Shown piece by piece: positions 37,519 through 49,964 of a stretch of 64,000 nucleotides of DNA. A program made the position numbers and the translations under genes. Below the pieces are notes generated by a model. That model worked only from the letters and a program-made list of their open reading frames with translations. It was not told where the DNA came from and did no database searches. Where the stretch lies: the NCBI RefSeq assembly GCF_040581485.1, contig NC_090132.1:1189001-1253000 (forward strand), given 5' to 3'. Positions within the stretch are counted from its first letter, which is position 1, and each line of letters starts with the position of its first letter. This stretch comes from Linepithema humile. Its lineage: Eukaryota; Arthropoda; Insecta; Hymenoptera; Formicidae.

Positions 37519-39472
37519 ATGTTACTATTATACGTGTTGCTTTTTCTGCCCGTGTTGGTCGCAGCGCAGGAATCGCAACCTACGAATACGACGGATCGAG
37601 AGATGCTACGAAACAACAGTTCCGGTGACGGTTTAGATTGGATTGGTGAAAGCTTCCTAAACGCCGTTGATACATTTCTTCCTGTTTCAAAATCGTATAA
37701 TAGTATAGAAGGTATATTTACAAAAATAAATATTTGTTGCTGGATATGGCTATTAAAGCAATCCTTTTCTTTCTATTGCATGTTTGATGGTTTGGTAGAA
37801 AAAAATATAGATTTTGTTTTCCGCATAAATTTACATCTGAAAGGAAATAAGAAACCGATAAAATAATTTATATATGTTATAAAAATAACACATTAATTAT
37901 TACTCTCACAAAATTCCGTCAGTATTTCATAACATTTTGAGTTTTAACAAAAACTTGCATTTTTTTATTCTCTAAGTTAAAAGTTATAAAATATTTTAAC
38001 AATATTATAGTTATAATATGTATCTTTTATATTAATCCTATGCTTGCCAGTGTGTGTGTGTATGTGGGGGTGGGTATTTGGGTAGGTGTGTAGTGCGCGA
38101 GCGTGTGCGTGCGTGCATGTGTGTGTCTGACTTTTTGAAGATCAATAATGTTTTATCTAAATATATATATATAATTTTTCAGATAATAATTATGTTTAAA
38201 AAAATATATATATGTACATATTTTTTTAGCAAAATTGTTAAAGATTTCCTGGCATTTTAGGTTTATATTATTGAATTTCAAATAATTATGCAATAAGAAA
38301 CTAAAGTGTGGTTACCAATTTCATCATCTATCATTATAGATCTTCGAAAAACTCTAACAGAGTATTAATAATCTTATTGTTAGTCATACTTTGCTATAAA
38401 TCTTTCAGTCTTAATGGCTGCATTAGTGTTAAACAGAAGAAGCTACAGAACTTATAGTTATTTCAAAAGTGCTTAAAGAACAGAGTAATTATCTTATATA
38501 GTTTAGTGTTGAAACACCGTGTTCACAAAAATATTAATTGCGCTTGTAACGTATAATATTTTTTTTTGCAATAGCAATTATAAGCGCATCTTTTGTGTAA
38601 ATTTTATGTAAAATATCCGTTATGTTTGTATTATGTAGAATAAAGACCAAAAAAAGTTGCGAGATAATGAGATAATAAATCTAGCGCCATATTTTAAATC
38701 TAGCCAAAAAAAAAAGACCGAATAATTTAACATGAAAAGGAATTATGAGATCGCATGCTAGTCAGTTACCGTTAAAGAAGCGTGTAATTGCACGTTTTGT
38801 CCATTACGTTATGATGCTTTTGGGTTTATGACGTGGAGCTTCTCGGTACAAAAACATAAGTGCTTTCTACTCTAGTTCGTTTTATTAACTTCCGTAACGA
38901 TCGTGCCTAATAAGGAAGGCATACTTCGATGAAATTCGATATGTACATCCTGGTTTCGAGTAAAATTCTTCTACGATACGATATAATATTTGAAGCATGT
39001 TTAATAGAACGTTACTGACAATGTAATATACGTCGAGTGGGGATACATATGATACATTTCATCAATTCTATTTTTATGTAAAAATATATATGCATCTAAA
39101 CATATATAACATGTTTATACAATTTCTTGTTGCACCTATTTTTATTTGTTAAATATCTTTTTATCAGTTGCAGAGGGTAAAGCAAAGAAGTTGAAGCTAA
39201 ATAAATACGTTGTACCCTTGATTGTTGGAATAATTCTGATAAAATCGATTCTACTACCCATCACATTGAAGACATTGGCTATTCTAAGCGGAAAAGCCGT
39301 CGTGCTGAGTTTGATGAGCTTGATATTAGCAGCCATAGTCGGATTGAAAAAAGTCGCCCGGGAAAACAGTGACGTCCACAAACTCAGGCGACAGGATACA
39401 TACAATTATGAGACTGAAGCGCAGGAATTCGAGCCTTATAGATTTTATAAAGAACAACGTAGAAAGAAATAA
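37519..39472 (+). CDS. Short Cys-less Osiris-like protein, gene H
   Basis: Exons 37519-37711 and 39168-39472, joined in phase 1, give 165 aa. The signal peptide is MLLLYVLLFLPVLVAAQ. The remaining ~47 residues of exon 1 are polar with NTT and NSS sequons and no cysteine, so the DUF1676 core is very reduced. Exon 2 reads VAEGKAKKLKLNKYV, then the hydrophobic segment (about 77-120) PLIVGIILIKSILLPITLKT, SGKAVVLSLMSLI and AAIVGLKKV, then a charged tail (EPYRFYKEQRRKK). A second acceptor 6 nt downstream (exon from 39174) keeps frame and would give EEGKAKK, closer to the family consensus. The 1.46-kb intron could hide a further exon, but none was recognised. Confidence 0.8.
38050..38128. repeat. 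GT/G-rich low-complexity tract in gene H intron
   Basis: TGTGTGTG followed by GGGGGTGGGTATTTGGGTAG, then more TGTG/GCGTGC. The spaced G-runs could form a G-quadruplex on the coding strand. Confidence 0.7.
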
Positions 39473-39558
39473 TGAAAATTTAGTGACAGAATTTGAAGAT
39501 TTTTCATTAGTTCCTCAATTATTCTTATTTTTATATTAATATTTATGTTAATATTATA

Positions 39559-39561
<3 letters not shown>

Positions 39562-39623
<62 letters not shown>

Positions 39624-39636
39624 CCCTCTCTCTCTA
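39562..39636. repeat. (CT)n microsatellite downstream of gene H
   Basis: About 30 CT units, a C6 interruption, then more CT. Confidence 0.97.
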
Positions 39637-41097
39637 CGTATATATATATATTTTATTGTTATAAATTTTAATTGGAAAATATGTTATTATGAATAATAAT
39701 TATTAATTATTATAAAAATTAAAAATACAATAATATGTATTTATTTGTAGTATTAATTAGTATGTAGTATAAATTAGCGATATATTATTACTTTTTTATG
39801 TATTTGCTTATTTATACTTCAGCATCTACTTACAATAAGATACAATAAAATCGTGTTATATATAAGATCAGACATGTAAATATGACAAATTGCTTTATAA
39901 ACACAGAAAAAAGACAATGTAATCATATTCCGTCGTATATATGCTGTAAAACTTCCTCTTGTTCAAATTAACACGTCAATGAAAGAGAATTTCACATTGG
40001 ATTTGTGTTAAGTGCTTGAGTTAACTGGAACATATGATAATTGACTGTACACATTTGTGAAAGTTGCAAATACACAACAAAACTTGTAGACGGAGACACA
40101 CAATGTGTATATATATATATAAAATTCTATTACAGTTTCATACGTTCATTTATTTAATTTTTCGATGATAGCAGATACAAAGTCTAAGAAAATTATTTTT
40201 CAAGATAGATTATCTGAATGTAACATCTGAGCTCATTTCACTGGCATGATGTAAGAGAAAGAGAGAAAGTTTCTTGAATCCGCAAGAATCTAATTTGCAA
40301 GTAGCGTATCTTTTTCTCAGCAACCGTTAAATTCTCAGTAACCGTCTGTGTTAAATTATTAATTATGTAAATAAATAAAACAATTTTTAATATAAATTTC
40401 AAAGGTGCAATTATGATGTATGAATTTTGTAATTGAAGCAAAAATATCAAGAATTAAGAACTAATTAAGAATAAATAAATTATTGTCCGTATTATAGAAA
40501 GGTGTTTATTTATTATCGTAAAGCACACAATTCTTACTGTGTATTTAAGAAAAATATAATGGAACATTGGCGTAAACAATATATTTGACGAACAAAAGAT
40601 TGAGAGAAAGCGAGAAACGAATCGTTATTTTGTTGAGTGAAAAAAATGGGAAAAAAATAAAGATAAGGCGTATTGAAACCGGTTCGAATTTAGGTTGTCG
40701 ACCTTCAGTTCTTAGCTCTATGCATTTTAGAAATGCCCTATGCATTTAGAAGTGCTCATATCTTTTTATGCGTTCATACTTTCTGGTACGATATGATAAT
40801 TCCAGGAAATGCATACAATGGTCCTTAACAATGACAAGTTCATTGACATCATAAGAATACATTTTTTTTTTTTTTGAGAGAATAAATTATTCTTTTGATA
40901 ACTTTTTGCTATACACAAAATCTGATATTTTATTTATTATATTTGTATTATAAAAGCAATACTAAAAAATAAAAATAAGATTCTATGGATGATTGACTCT
41001 CAATCCTAAATCGTATCCATTTGGAGATGTAAAAAATAGGAATTCCGAAATATTATATCGCATTGTAGAAAGTAATGAGTGTCGAAGGTATTTGTAA

Positions 41098-41716
41098 AGG
41101 TCCGATCCACACTATCGACCGCTCACGGTCCGCTCACGGTCCGATCAAATATTCTTCCATTATTTATAAAATATGTATTCACACTATGGGTAACGCTCAA
41201 GTTTCTGTCCGATCTCGCTCCGCTCTCAGCCCAGCAACGATCCTTCGAAAGAATATTTTGCCGGAGCGTGATCGAACTTGTCCGAACCGATAGTGTGAAC
41301 AGGCTTTCGATCAATCCACCGTCAATTGTCGCAATCTGTTAGTGTCGAGCAGTATCGAGCAGTGTCAAACAGTGAAGCAATATGAAGCATAAAAAGCATA
41401 TGAAGAATGAAAAATTTTGGTTATTTGAAAAAAGTACGTATAATTAAGAAAGAATAATTAGAAATTATTAATAAAAATTAAGCTGAATGAGCCAACGTAG
41501 GTTCTTAGTGCGATCCATATTTCGACATATCATTTCCGATAAAATCCATTGCGAAATAATCTGACTGTTGATTAACATTATTTAACACGATGATATTGTA
41601 ATTTATTCCATGAACAATTGTTTTTATTCGCGTGCATTCTATGATATTTTGAGGTAGAAACTATACCAGTCATCTGTGAACGAACCGTGAGCGGACCGAT
41701 AGTGTGGATCGGGCCT
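41098..41716. mobile_element. Nested inverted-repeat (MITE-like) element, 619 bp
   Basis: The left end reads AGGTCCGATCCACACTATCG and the right end, reverse-complemented, reads AGGCCCGATCCACACTATCG. Similarity continues inward through CCGCTCACGGT for about 40 bp. Inside, ATTCACACTATGGG (near 41179) and CGATAGTGTGAACAGG (near 41287) form a second, more decayed pair with the same CACACTAT core, so one copy probably inserted into or recombined with another. No transposase frame is present. Target-site duplication was not identified. Confidence 0.75.
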
Positions 41717-43314
41717 AACCCAGAAAATTAATCACAAAACTGTCTCCGTTCCTTCTAAGGAATACCGTTAAACGGAGGTGACGAAGTCCCCTCGTACCTG
41801 TTAAATATTTAAAAAGATGCGCATGAAGCACAATGGAATATCTCTCGAATAAGTTATCTGTTACCTTTCCAAGCGATTGTCATTTAAAAGACCACGATGA
41901 TGATGGCCTTCACTATAAATTATTGTTTTGTCACTGACATCAATTTTTCTTCATTCGATATATTCTTACTTTTAATAGATAAGGAATTAATAAATAGTAT
42001 TAAAATTGCTAAAGCCAAAAGTGATATTGTGAATGAACTTTCCTATTTTAAAGTGAATGTTTATCACATGTCATACTTATATAATAATTTTAAAACAAAC
42101 TCAAATGTAATTTTACTTTCTCTCGTGTTTTAACAAATATATTTAATATTTTTGAAAAGAGCATAAAATTAGACAAAACCTATAATCACTGTTTATCATA
42201 TCTTTAGATGTTGTTTGCAGCGTATCAATCACTTCAGAAAGCAAGATGTTAACCGCAAGTTTTTGTTTCTTTCTTACGATAATTATGTATCAAAAGTCGA
42301 CGGCGACGTAATAAAATAACCGCGAGTGGACGAAAGTCGATGAATAAAAATTTTTATTAGCTTAGGTTACATCAGAAAACCCGTTGAGAAGACGTAAGCT
42401 GTAGGCCACGTTTTACAAGTTGAGCGTATGTCTGGGTCAAGGTGAGCGGCTTGATGCACGTGGTTATACGGGAATGCATCTGCTCGCTTCACCAAAGAAG
42501 CTGCACTATGATATTGAACTATGACGCTGATTCAAAAAGAGATTAATCGACATGTGAATAAAACGGATATTGTTTTACAGTTTTATTAAAAATTAAAGTT
42601 AAGTGTTCTCGCAGTGTACTTGCTTTGCTTATAACTCGGAAGAAAATTATGACCGTTTACATTAAGTGTCACCTAAATGCACACGCACACGCTGCTTGTA
42701 AGAAAAGTATACATCCGCGACCGTGAAGCACGTGCAATCGTGAATGACGAGGCGCGAAATGTATACCTGTCGCCGTCGATGTGGTCAGTTTTCTAAACAA
42801 TCTACGGCACGTCTCAGAAAAGTTAGAAAGTGTCGTAAATCAAAATGTCATGAATTTTAAAATTTCAACAGAAAAAAGAAACATCTAAAAATAAAACACA
42901 TTATTTTCAAGTATCCAAATTATTAGCCAAAAATTACGATATACTGTCGAACTTCTTGAGATGCAGCTTTGATCTCTGAGTGCAACGACCTCGAAAGTCC
43001 TTACTGCACATAAAAATAACTCCCCGAGTTCCTGAATTATTACTTCTTTTACTATTTTAAGCACTCTATGATAACGAAGTCGATAAACGAAGTTCGGGTG
43101 GAGAGTCTATTTTAGGGTCTATCAGTGCAATAATGCATCTCTCCACGCAGTCGCGCGTTTGTTTAAAAAATTATCGAAGAAAGTTTTTCTGGGGAGGTGG
43201 CCGCTGGTGTCTGCCCACAATAATGAGTCGTACGTCTTGTCATACGTTGTCGTCGTGCACGTCGTCGTTAACCAGAGTGGGGGATATCGAGGAGGGTCCT
43301 ACATGGTGGATACC

Positions 43315-43349
43315 TATAAAGATTGAAGCGACGCAGGGCCAGGTCACAC
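43315..43349 (+). promoter_or_regulatory. TATA/Inr core promoter of gene I
   Basis: TATAAA at 43315-43320 and TCACAC with A at 43346, 31 nt apart. The 5'UTR is about 108 nt. Confidence 0.6.
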
Positions 43350-43453
43350 TTTGTTCCGAAAATTTTCCGGGGAGTTCTCTCGCACTCCATCTCCGGCCAC
43401 CTATTCTCAGTGTTCTATTTCGCGACAACTTGCCAAGTGACTGAACGAGGAAG

Positions 43454-45239
43454 ATGAACAAACTCCTGGTGGTACTTCTTGCTGCATATGTTGCAGCTGG
43501 ACCTGCGAAACCTGTATTGCAATCAGTGGATTGTTTTACTTCCCACGATAATGAGTTCTTCAGTTGTTATTTTGTGAAGATCATCGCTGCTCTGAATAAA
43601 GCGGCTGTATCGGAAGACATCAACATCATCGATGGCGTAACTTTCGTACGAGATACACCAAGTATGTTTTTGTGCTTTACTTAAACTTGTAGTGCTTTAT
43701 AATGCGTAAAAAAGTAATTGGTTAAGATCAGAATTTAAGTACATTTACAATGATACTTTATCAGAATTAATAGCACTATATGATATTAATAAAAAAAGGA
43801 TTTATTATTGTAAAATTAAAAAATGTATTATATTATTAAAAAAAAAACAGAATATAAAAAATACAAAAAGTAAAAAAAAAAATATTAAGAAATAAGAAAT
43901 TATTCAATTGCTTTTAAACATGCTTAACAAACTTATAACATCGTAATATCGCGTGGACAAACATATGTGCATGTATGCAGACATTCTCCATCATTTTTGT
44001 TTGTAGAAAGATGCAACTGTAAAGACAACTTTTCTAATAATTGACATTCATCCATCTAACATTTTTAACATCAACTGTAATTGCAAAAATTTTTTGTTAC
44101 AGTGGAGAGGACTGCTAGGAATTTACAGCAGTCCGAATCGGAGATAATACAGGAATTACCACAGGATACGTCCGAGAGGACGACAAAACTTTTTATCATG
44201 TTCCTTGATGCAAGCAATTCCTTCTTAAGCAGTCACAGTTTGTCATTCAAGAAACTGTCCACAGAAACGGTTTCACGCGCTCTGAATGATGGTAAGTCTT
44301 ATTTCTTACGCCTCTATTAAGTATCTCGATTGCGCAATCGTCCTTTCATCGATGTCTAGACGATTAACGTCACGGATTCGCGACGTCATGAGTATAAACG
44401 AATAAGCGCTTCAGCACGCCTTTCACCTTCGTGATATCTATATCTATATGGCGTCAGACCTGTTCCGGATAAACTCGTTCTTCAAGGAAACGCGATTCGC
44501 TTTCCTTCTCGATTGTATTCAAAAAAAGTTTTGGCTAATTATCGTTACATCGCTCATTAGAATTAGAATATAGTGCATGTTCGTCGATCAATACTTTCTT
44601 TAAATATATCTAACTTTTTAATTTCTATATTTTTCTATAGATCACCGTTTTAATGAATTTAAACTCTTTTCACGTATCAGAAAGTTAAACATGTTTCTGT
44701 GTATAATATTAAAGTACTATCGATCTTTATTAAGCGCTGTAATTATTGAAAATACAAGTTTTACCACCAAATAATTAATTAATCCTAGTCACAAAATAGT
44801 GTGACTAATAAATATATCTCTTTGATCAATTATATAACCAGCATTAATTATATTTACTTCTTTGTGAATAGGACGTGCCAAATTAAAGAAGTGGATTTGG
44901 CCACTGGTCTATGTGGGATTCAAGGTTGTAATGATACCCCTGGTTGCTAGCGTTATTCTTCTGGTTTTCAAAGCTTTAATTCTGGGTAAAATCGCCCTTC
45001 TGCTTAGCGGTTACGCAATGTACGACCAATTTATTAGCAACAAGTTGTCGACTAGTGATGTCAACCAGAATTTCGTACCTAATCCCCCCATCCATGACAG
45101 CTTTGCCGGAAATTGGTTTGCTGCTTCCGAACATCCAGGATATAGGAGCTTGGACGAGACGAAAGCTGACGCGAAAATCGACGCCCATAATTTGGCATAT
45201 TCCGCGCACAAACCGCAAACTCCCAATGTTATCGAATAA
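43454..45239 (+). CDS. Osiris family protein, gene I (DUF1676)
   Basis: Exons 43454-43661, 44103-44291 and 44872-45239, both introns phase 1, giving 254 aa. The signal peptide is MNKLLVVLLAAYVAAG. A CX10C pair (CFTSHDNEFFSC) is followed by YFVKIIAALNKAAVSEDI and DGVTFVRDTP. Intron 1 lies just after this strand, the same region where gene B has its first intron, though in a different phase. Exon 2 ends FKKLSTETVSRALNDG at the family intron (GAT G^GA CGT). Exon 3 opens GRAKLKKW, then the hydrophobic segment (about 141-177) MIPLVASVILLVFKALILGK and IALLLSGYAMYD. The tail is long (about 75 aa), less His-rich, and ends AHNLAYSAHKP, the family LAYSA motif. Poly-A signal at 45529. Confidence 0.92.
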
Positions 45240-45528
45240 ACGAGACTTCTCACTCGGAATTTCATTCCATTCATCTGACATGGAGAGACTTTCAAAAGGG
45301 TTTAAAAATACCGAAAGCCATATCCAAGAGCCAAAAAATTGTCTCGAGGCCATTGGACCCACCTACGACTGCTAGATTAGTATACCTATACCTATATATA
45401 CCTATATTTATATATGTTACATATTTATATACGTATAAGTGTTTTATGTACGTCGAATGTAATTAATCGATTCTATGAGTTATTGAACAATCGTATGTGT
45501 CAAATAATTAAATTCTACTTGTATATTT

Positions 45529-45534
45529 AATAAA
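45529..45534 (+). terminator. Poly-A signal of gene I
   Basis: AATAAA 290 nt after the stop codon. Confidence 0.55.
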
Positions 45535-46870
45535 TCATTTATGAAAAAAAAATTAGTGCTTGTTACATTGCTTTACTTATCTGTCTACAGACATGAGATG
45601 CGAGAAATCTCCTTTCATGAATCGTAAATAAAAAGTAAATTTCCAATTCAGAGAAATTATCGCAAAAATCTGACGCAGCGCAGTGCATGGAAAATCGTAC
45701 GTGATCAGTTTCTGCTAGTGCGAAATATTGACCCGGCGTGCAATCACAGAGCTCATATGTGATTCCGATCGGATATGGACATACCTACAGGTCATTTACA
45801 CTCCCACTTCTGTCTTCTGCGATCTTTCTTTTTCTTTAGCTGTTGTCTCTGTCATTCGTTCCATTTCTTTTCCTCGAGTGGCTTTCAACTGGTTGATTCG
45901 GGACACAAGTTTAGCATACTATCACCAAGAGACACGGAAATCTAATTTTCACCAGAAAGCTCGTGAACGAATGCAATAATGATGTATGCTGATTGTAAAA
46001 GATAATTGCTTAGAGCCAATCCTCCAAGCCATTGTATGCATATGCCATGCAAATAATTTTAACTACCAATGCATAAATAAATTAGAAATTTTTTTACATA
46101 AGACAAATTTTTAAATAAAAGAAATTAATGGGGGGGGGGGGAGAAAGGCAAAAAGAACTAAATGCGCGAGTGTTAATGACACAAAAACAACAACTAGATG
46201 GAAAAAATACAAAACAAAAAAAAAAGACGTTTTGATCCGACTTCCGAATCTTCCTCAGTTTGATGAAAATGGTGCGATGGTCACGCGTTTTTTAAATAAA
46301 TTTAATAACGTAAAATATATGCTAAAAGAGCAACTAACCGACAAAATGTAATTATATTTTTGAAATTTAATATTCTTGTAGTTTCGTTCAATTCATGTTA
46401 AAATAAACTGGGCTTTTAGTAGGTTGAAGAATATTCTCATTTCTATATTAAATTTTTATTGAATGTAACGTTGTTAATTTTATACAAAACTAATTTTTGT
46501 TTCAATATGTTGCTAATTTTACATAAAAATAATGGCTTGTAAATAAATGCAAACTACTGGGAAAAATTGATGTATAATTAATCAAAAAAATCCAGCAAAA
46601 AATAGCAAAAACAAAACCCACTTTCAATTAGAAAAATCGTGGAGTTGAAAAAGAAAGAATCTATCCTAGACCCGAGAGTTTGAAAGTGATCACGAATAAA
46701 AGGAAAATTCGTTTATACCGGCGTACTCAACGTCACGCGATTCTTGTGCTATGCATGCTCATGCTCGCTCTTCAGAGAGTCGGCAAAATTAAAATTCTCG
46801 GCACTACTGCCCTTGCACGTTGCTTGCCAAATGGTTCACTATGGCCCCACTACCTATCGATTGCGGGTCG
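45535..46870. other. I-J spacer
   Basis: About 1.3 kb, AT-rich with a G12 homopolymer near 46130-46142. No gene recognised. Confidence 0.5.
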
Positions 46871-46906
46871 TATAAAAGAAAAAAAAACTCTGGGGGCAAA
46901 CAGTCA
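46871..46906 (+). promoter_or_regulatory. TATA/Inr core promoter of gene J
   Basis: TATAAAAG at 46871-46878 and ACAGTC with A at 46902, 31 nt apart. The 5'UTR is about 47 nt. Confidence 0.7.
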
Positions 46907-46948
46907 AAATCGTTTGTTCGAAGTCGCGCTGTAGCACTTCGTGGGACA

Positions 46949-49403
46949 ATGAAGACGAAAATAATCATCGTCCTGGCGTTGCAACTGGCGACGTTGGTGG
47001 TAGCCGACTCAAACCAGGAAGATGGAAACAGTTTAGAGTATCTAGAAGGGAGACTCACGAGGGCGATGGACGAACTCAACAGAAAGGATACCATCGGTAT
47101 TTACGGTGATATCGTCACCCTGGAGAAGATCGCGGAAGATGGGGAGCCGTCGGAAAAGAGCGCGGATCCTCTTGTAAGCAGAATCGAAAAATTTTTGCAG
47201 ACCCGAAGAATAGAAATTAATTTTCCTAATGACGCTTCAACGGCCGGCTTGTTTGGACGCGCTCTTGGCCAACACAACATCGACATAGAACTCAGAAGTC
47301 TGACACACGGAGCGTCCGAAGGTAAACGATACATCAGAGAAAAATTGCTATGATGTTTTTAATAGAAGAAGAAATTGAATGTTAGCATTGTTTTATGTTT
47401 ACTAAATAGAGCAAAAAAATGTTGCCAAATTTGTGAATTAGAGGCAATTGGAGCATTTATTTCTTAATTTCGCATAACGAGATTGCGATTAGGATAATTT
47501 GGGGAAATATATTATTTTCAGAGTTACTAAAACCATTTCAGAAATGTGAGATCTAGAGAGAGAGAGTGTGTGTATAATGTATAACACAAGATACTTAATA
47601 TAAAACTTACTAAATCGCACCTTTTCAATAGGATTACTAAGTTTGAAAAACAATAATCCTTATTTATTATAACATATTGCTGCCTTATATACTATATAGA
47701 CTATATATAACAATAAAGAAAATAGTAATCCTTAGTTAAATAATTAAAACGTGTATTATTTGACATAAAGAAACAGAATATACTAAAGTGTTATAATTTT
47801 CAATTTTCTATTGCAATAAATGATATTTACTTACAATTGTAGATAATATGTTTTCATGCATCAAAAATATTCTAAATTAAAAAAAAAAATACAAGGACTA
47901 TTGCTACACAAAATAACATCTATCCATCCTTATATAACGAGTAAAATGTTCTCTATTTTTCTTTAAAATATCTATTTAATTTATTTCGTAAAATATATTT
48001 AATTTTTCTATACTTGAACGAAACTTATCGTAATCTGGTCTTACACTCTATCTTTCTTACATACGTGTTAAACTTAGATATTCTGCAACCGTTTTCTACA
48101 ACTAGCTATTGATGGCAACATTAGATTTAGAATTTTGTCAGATTCTTGGATCTAACATAACAGTTTCGTGTTCTTCCGCTACGTTCCGATCTGCTATGAA
48201 TACATCATTCAGTGGACTCAAACTTATAGAGCCTCACCTTTCTAAAGTCTTACCAATGAGGTTTAAGTAGTTCACGAATCTCGTAAGTGATTGGCTGGAA
48301 AGTGTAACTTGCTGCATCTTCCTTTTCGATTCGGTTGCGACCGATATACCATTCACCTTCCTTTTTTCTAGTGCAGCTTATCCTTTTTCATATTTATCAA
48401 TTTTTATGTTCACGCATTTGTAATGCGTAACATATTTGTCATACGATTTTGAAAATACTCAAAAATTTGGGCACGCGATTATCGATGTTCATTGATGATT
48501 ACTGAAAAAGGGAGATAAGAGCGACCGAAACGAACAGATTTCGTAGAAGAAAGCTGCAGTGTCCCACTTCCAGCATATCCGTGAAAACGCATGCCAGAGG
48601 TGGGAGTGGATCGAAGTGGGTTACCGTTTGATAGGTCTGGTGGGATTCCGGGTTTCTGGGACGGCTACCGCGAGGGGATGTCTGAGAAGGACCTTGAACG
48701 AGAGTGTCGCATGTCGAAGAAAGTAGATTGGATGATGAACGACCGTTATGGTCTTTTAGAAATGCTCCTCGATCATCAAAGCATTCTGCGATTATCGATA
48801 TCATTTTTTGTGTGTATTAATCACGCTCTCTATATTTCTATCACATTTAACACGAATTTTATTTATATTTCGCGGAGTTTTAGCAGGATTCTTACAATTC
48901 GATATTTAAATATCATTCTTTCATCCTTTTGTTATAATTATTAGAAATTTAATATACCATATCGTGTAATAACTTATTGAAATACTTTGGCGGGGAAGAA
49001 CGCTATATAATTATTTGATTATTCACAAAGTATTGTATGTTACTTACTAATTTGCAAAATATACATTACAGCGCGTACAAGATTGAAGAAGCTGATCTTA
49101 CCGCTGTTGCTCCTACTGAAAGTAAAGGCAGTGATCATTTTGCCCATCGTGATCACCCTGATCGGATTAATAAGCGTCAAGGGCTTGAGCGTAGGTCTCA
49201 CGGCGCTCGTGCTTTCCGGCGCACTAGCCCTGAAGTCCCTTGTCGCACCACCGCCACCGCCAAGGGTCAGCTATGGAGTTGTAAGGCCGCATGAAATTCA
49301 TCACGATCACTGGCACAGGTCGGAGCAAGAGGTCAACCAACCCTACAGAGGCTGGACACCCGAATACAATGGCGAACAGTATCCATACCACGAAATTCCG
49401 TAG
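46949..49403 (+). CDS. Cys-less Osiris family protein, gene J
   Basis: Exons 46949-47321 and 49072-49403, joined in phase 1 (GAA G^CG CGT), give 234 aa. The signal peptide is MKTKIIIVLALQLATLVVA. The Cys pair is absent although the downstream DUF1676 landmarks remain (LTRAMDELNRKDTIGIYGDI, VTLEKIAED, RIEKFLQTRRIEINFP). Exon 2 opens ARTRLKKLILPLLLLLKVKA; the hydrophobic segment continues ITLIGLISVKGLSVGLTALV and ends GALALKSLV. The tail starts with a Pro run (APPPPPR), then SYGVVRPHEIHHDHWHRSEQ and a Tyr/Pro/Gly-rich end. The 1.75-kb intron is AT-rich. Poly-A signal at 49481. Confidence 0.9.
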
Positions 49404-49480
49404 AATGCAATGCGCCTTGCCATTCGTTCATTTATTTATTTATTTATTGTGTGCCTGCATATACTTGTTTTATGAACTAA

Positions 49481-49486
49481 AATAAA
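49481..49486 (+). terminator. Poly-A signal of gene J
   Basis: AATAAA 78 nt after the stop codon. Confidence 0.65.
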
Positions 49487-49539
49487 TCATTCTTCTTTTT
49501 GTAAAATACCTTCTTGATCATTGCGACATCGGCATCAGT

Positions 49540-49895
49540 GACATCGTATCTAATCGTGACATCAACGTCACTTCGGACAGTTGTCAAATGCGTCATGTCA
49601 TTGCGATACCGGCAAATTACCAAGCTCGGACATATCATATTTTTCTAACGCTTGACCTAAATGCTCACGTGACAGCGATATTGATAATAAGAAATGCTTG
49701 CAATGGGTGTATAAAATTTCACATTGTAGACGTCGTATCTTCATCGTGGCATCGACGTCACTTCGGACAATTGTCAAATGCGTCATGTCATTGCGATACT
49801 GGCAAATTGCCGGGCTCGGATGCATCATATTTTTCTAACTTTCGACCCAAATGCTTGCGTGATAGCGACACCGGCAATAAGAAATACTTGCGATG
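49540..49895. repeat. Two-copy tandem repeat, 189-bp period
   Basis: Copy 1 (49540-about 49706) and copy 2 (49729-about 49895) share long stretches, including CACTTCGGACA, TTGTCAAATGCGTCATGTCA and TTGCGATAC, with scattered substitutions. The spacing is 189 bp. They lie just downstream of gene J. There is no coding character. Confidence 0.9.
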
Positions 49896-49964
49896 TATTG
49901 AAATTTGTAAATAATTAAATAAATATTGAGAAATGCATATGCGTATACATATGCATACACATAA

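Larger units (their letters stand above)
39473..43314. other. H-I spacer with inverted-repeat element
   Basis: About 3.8 kb: a long (CT)n tract right after H, AT-rich DNA to 41090, a nested inverted-repeat element (41098-41716), then mixed sequence to the gene I promoter. No protein gene recognised. Confidence 0.5.
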
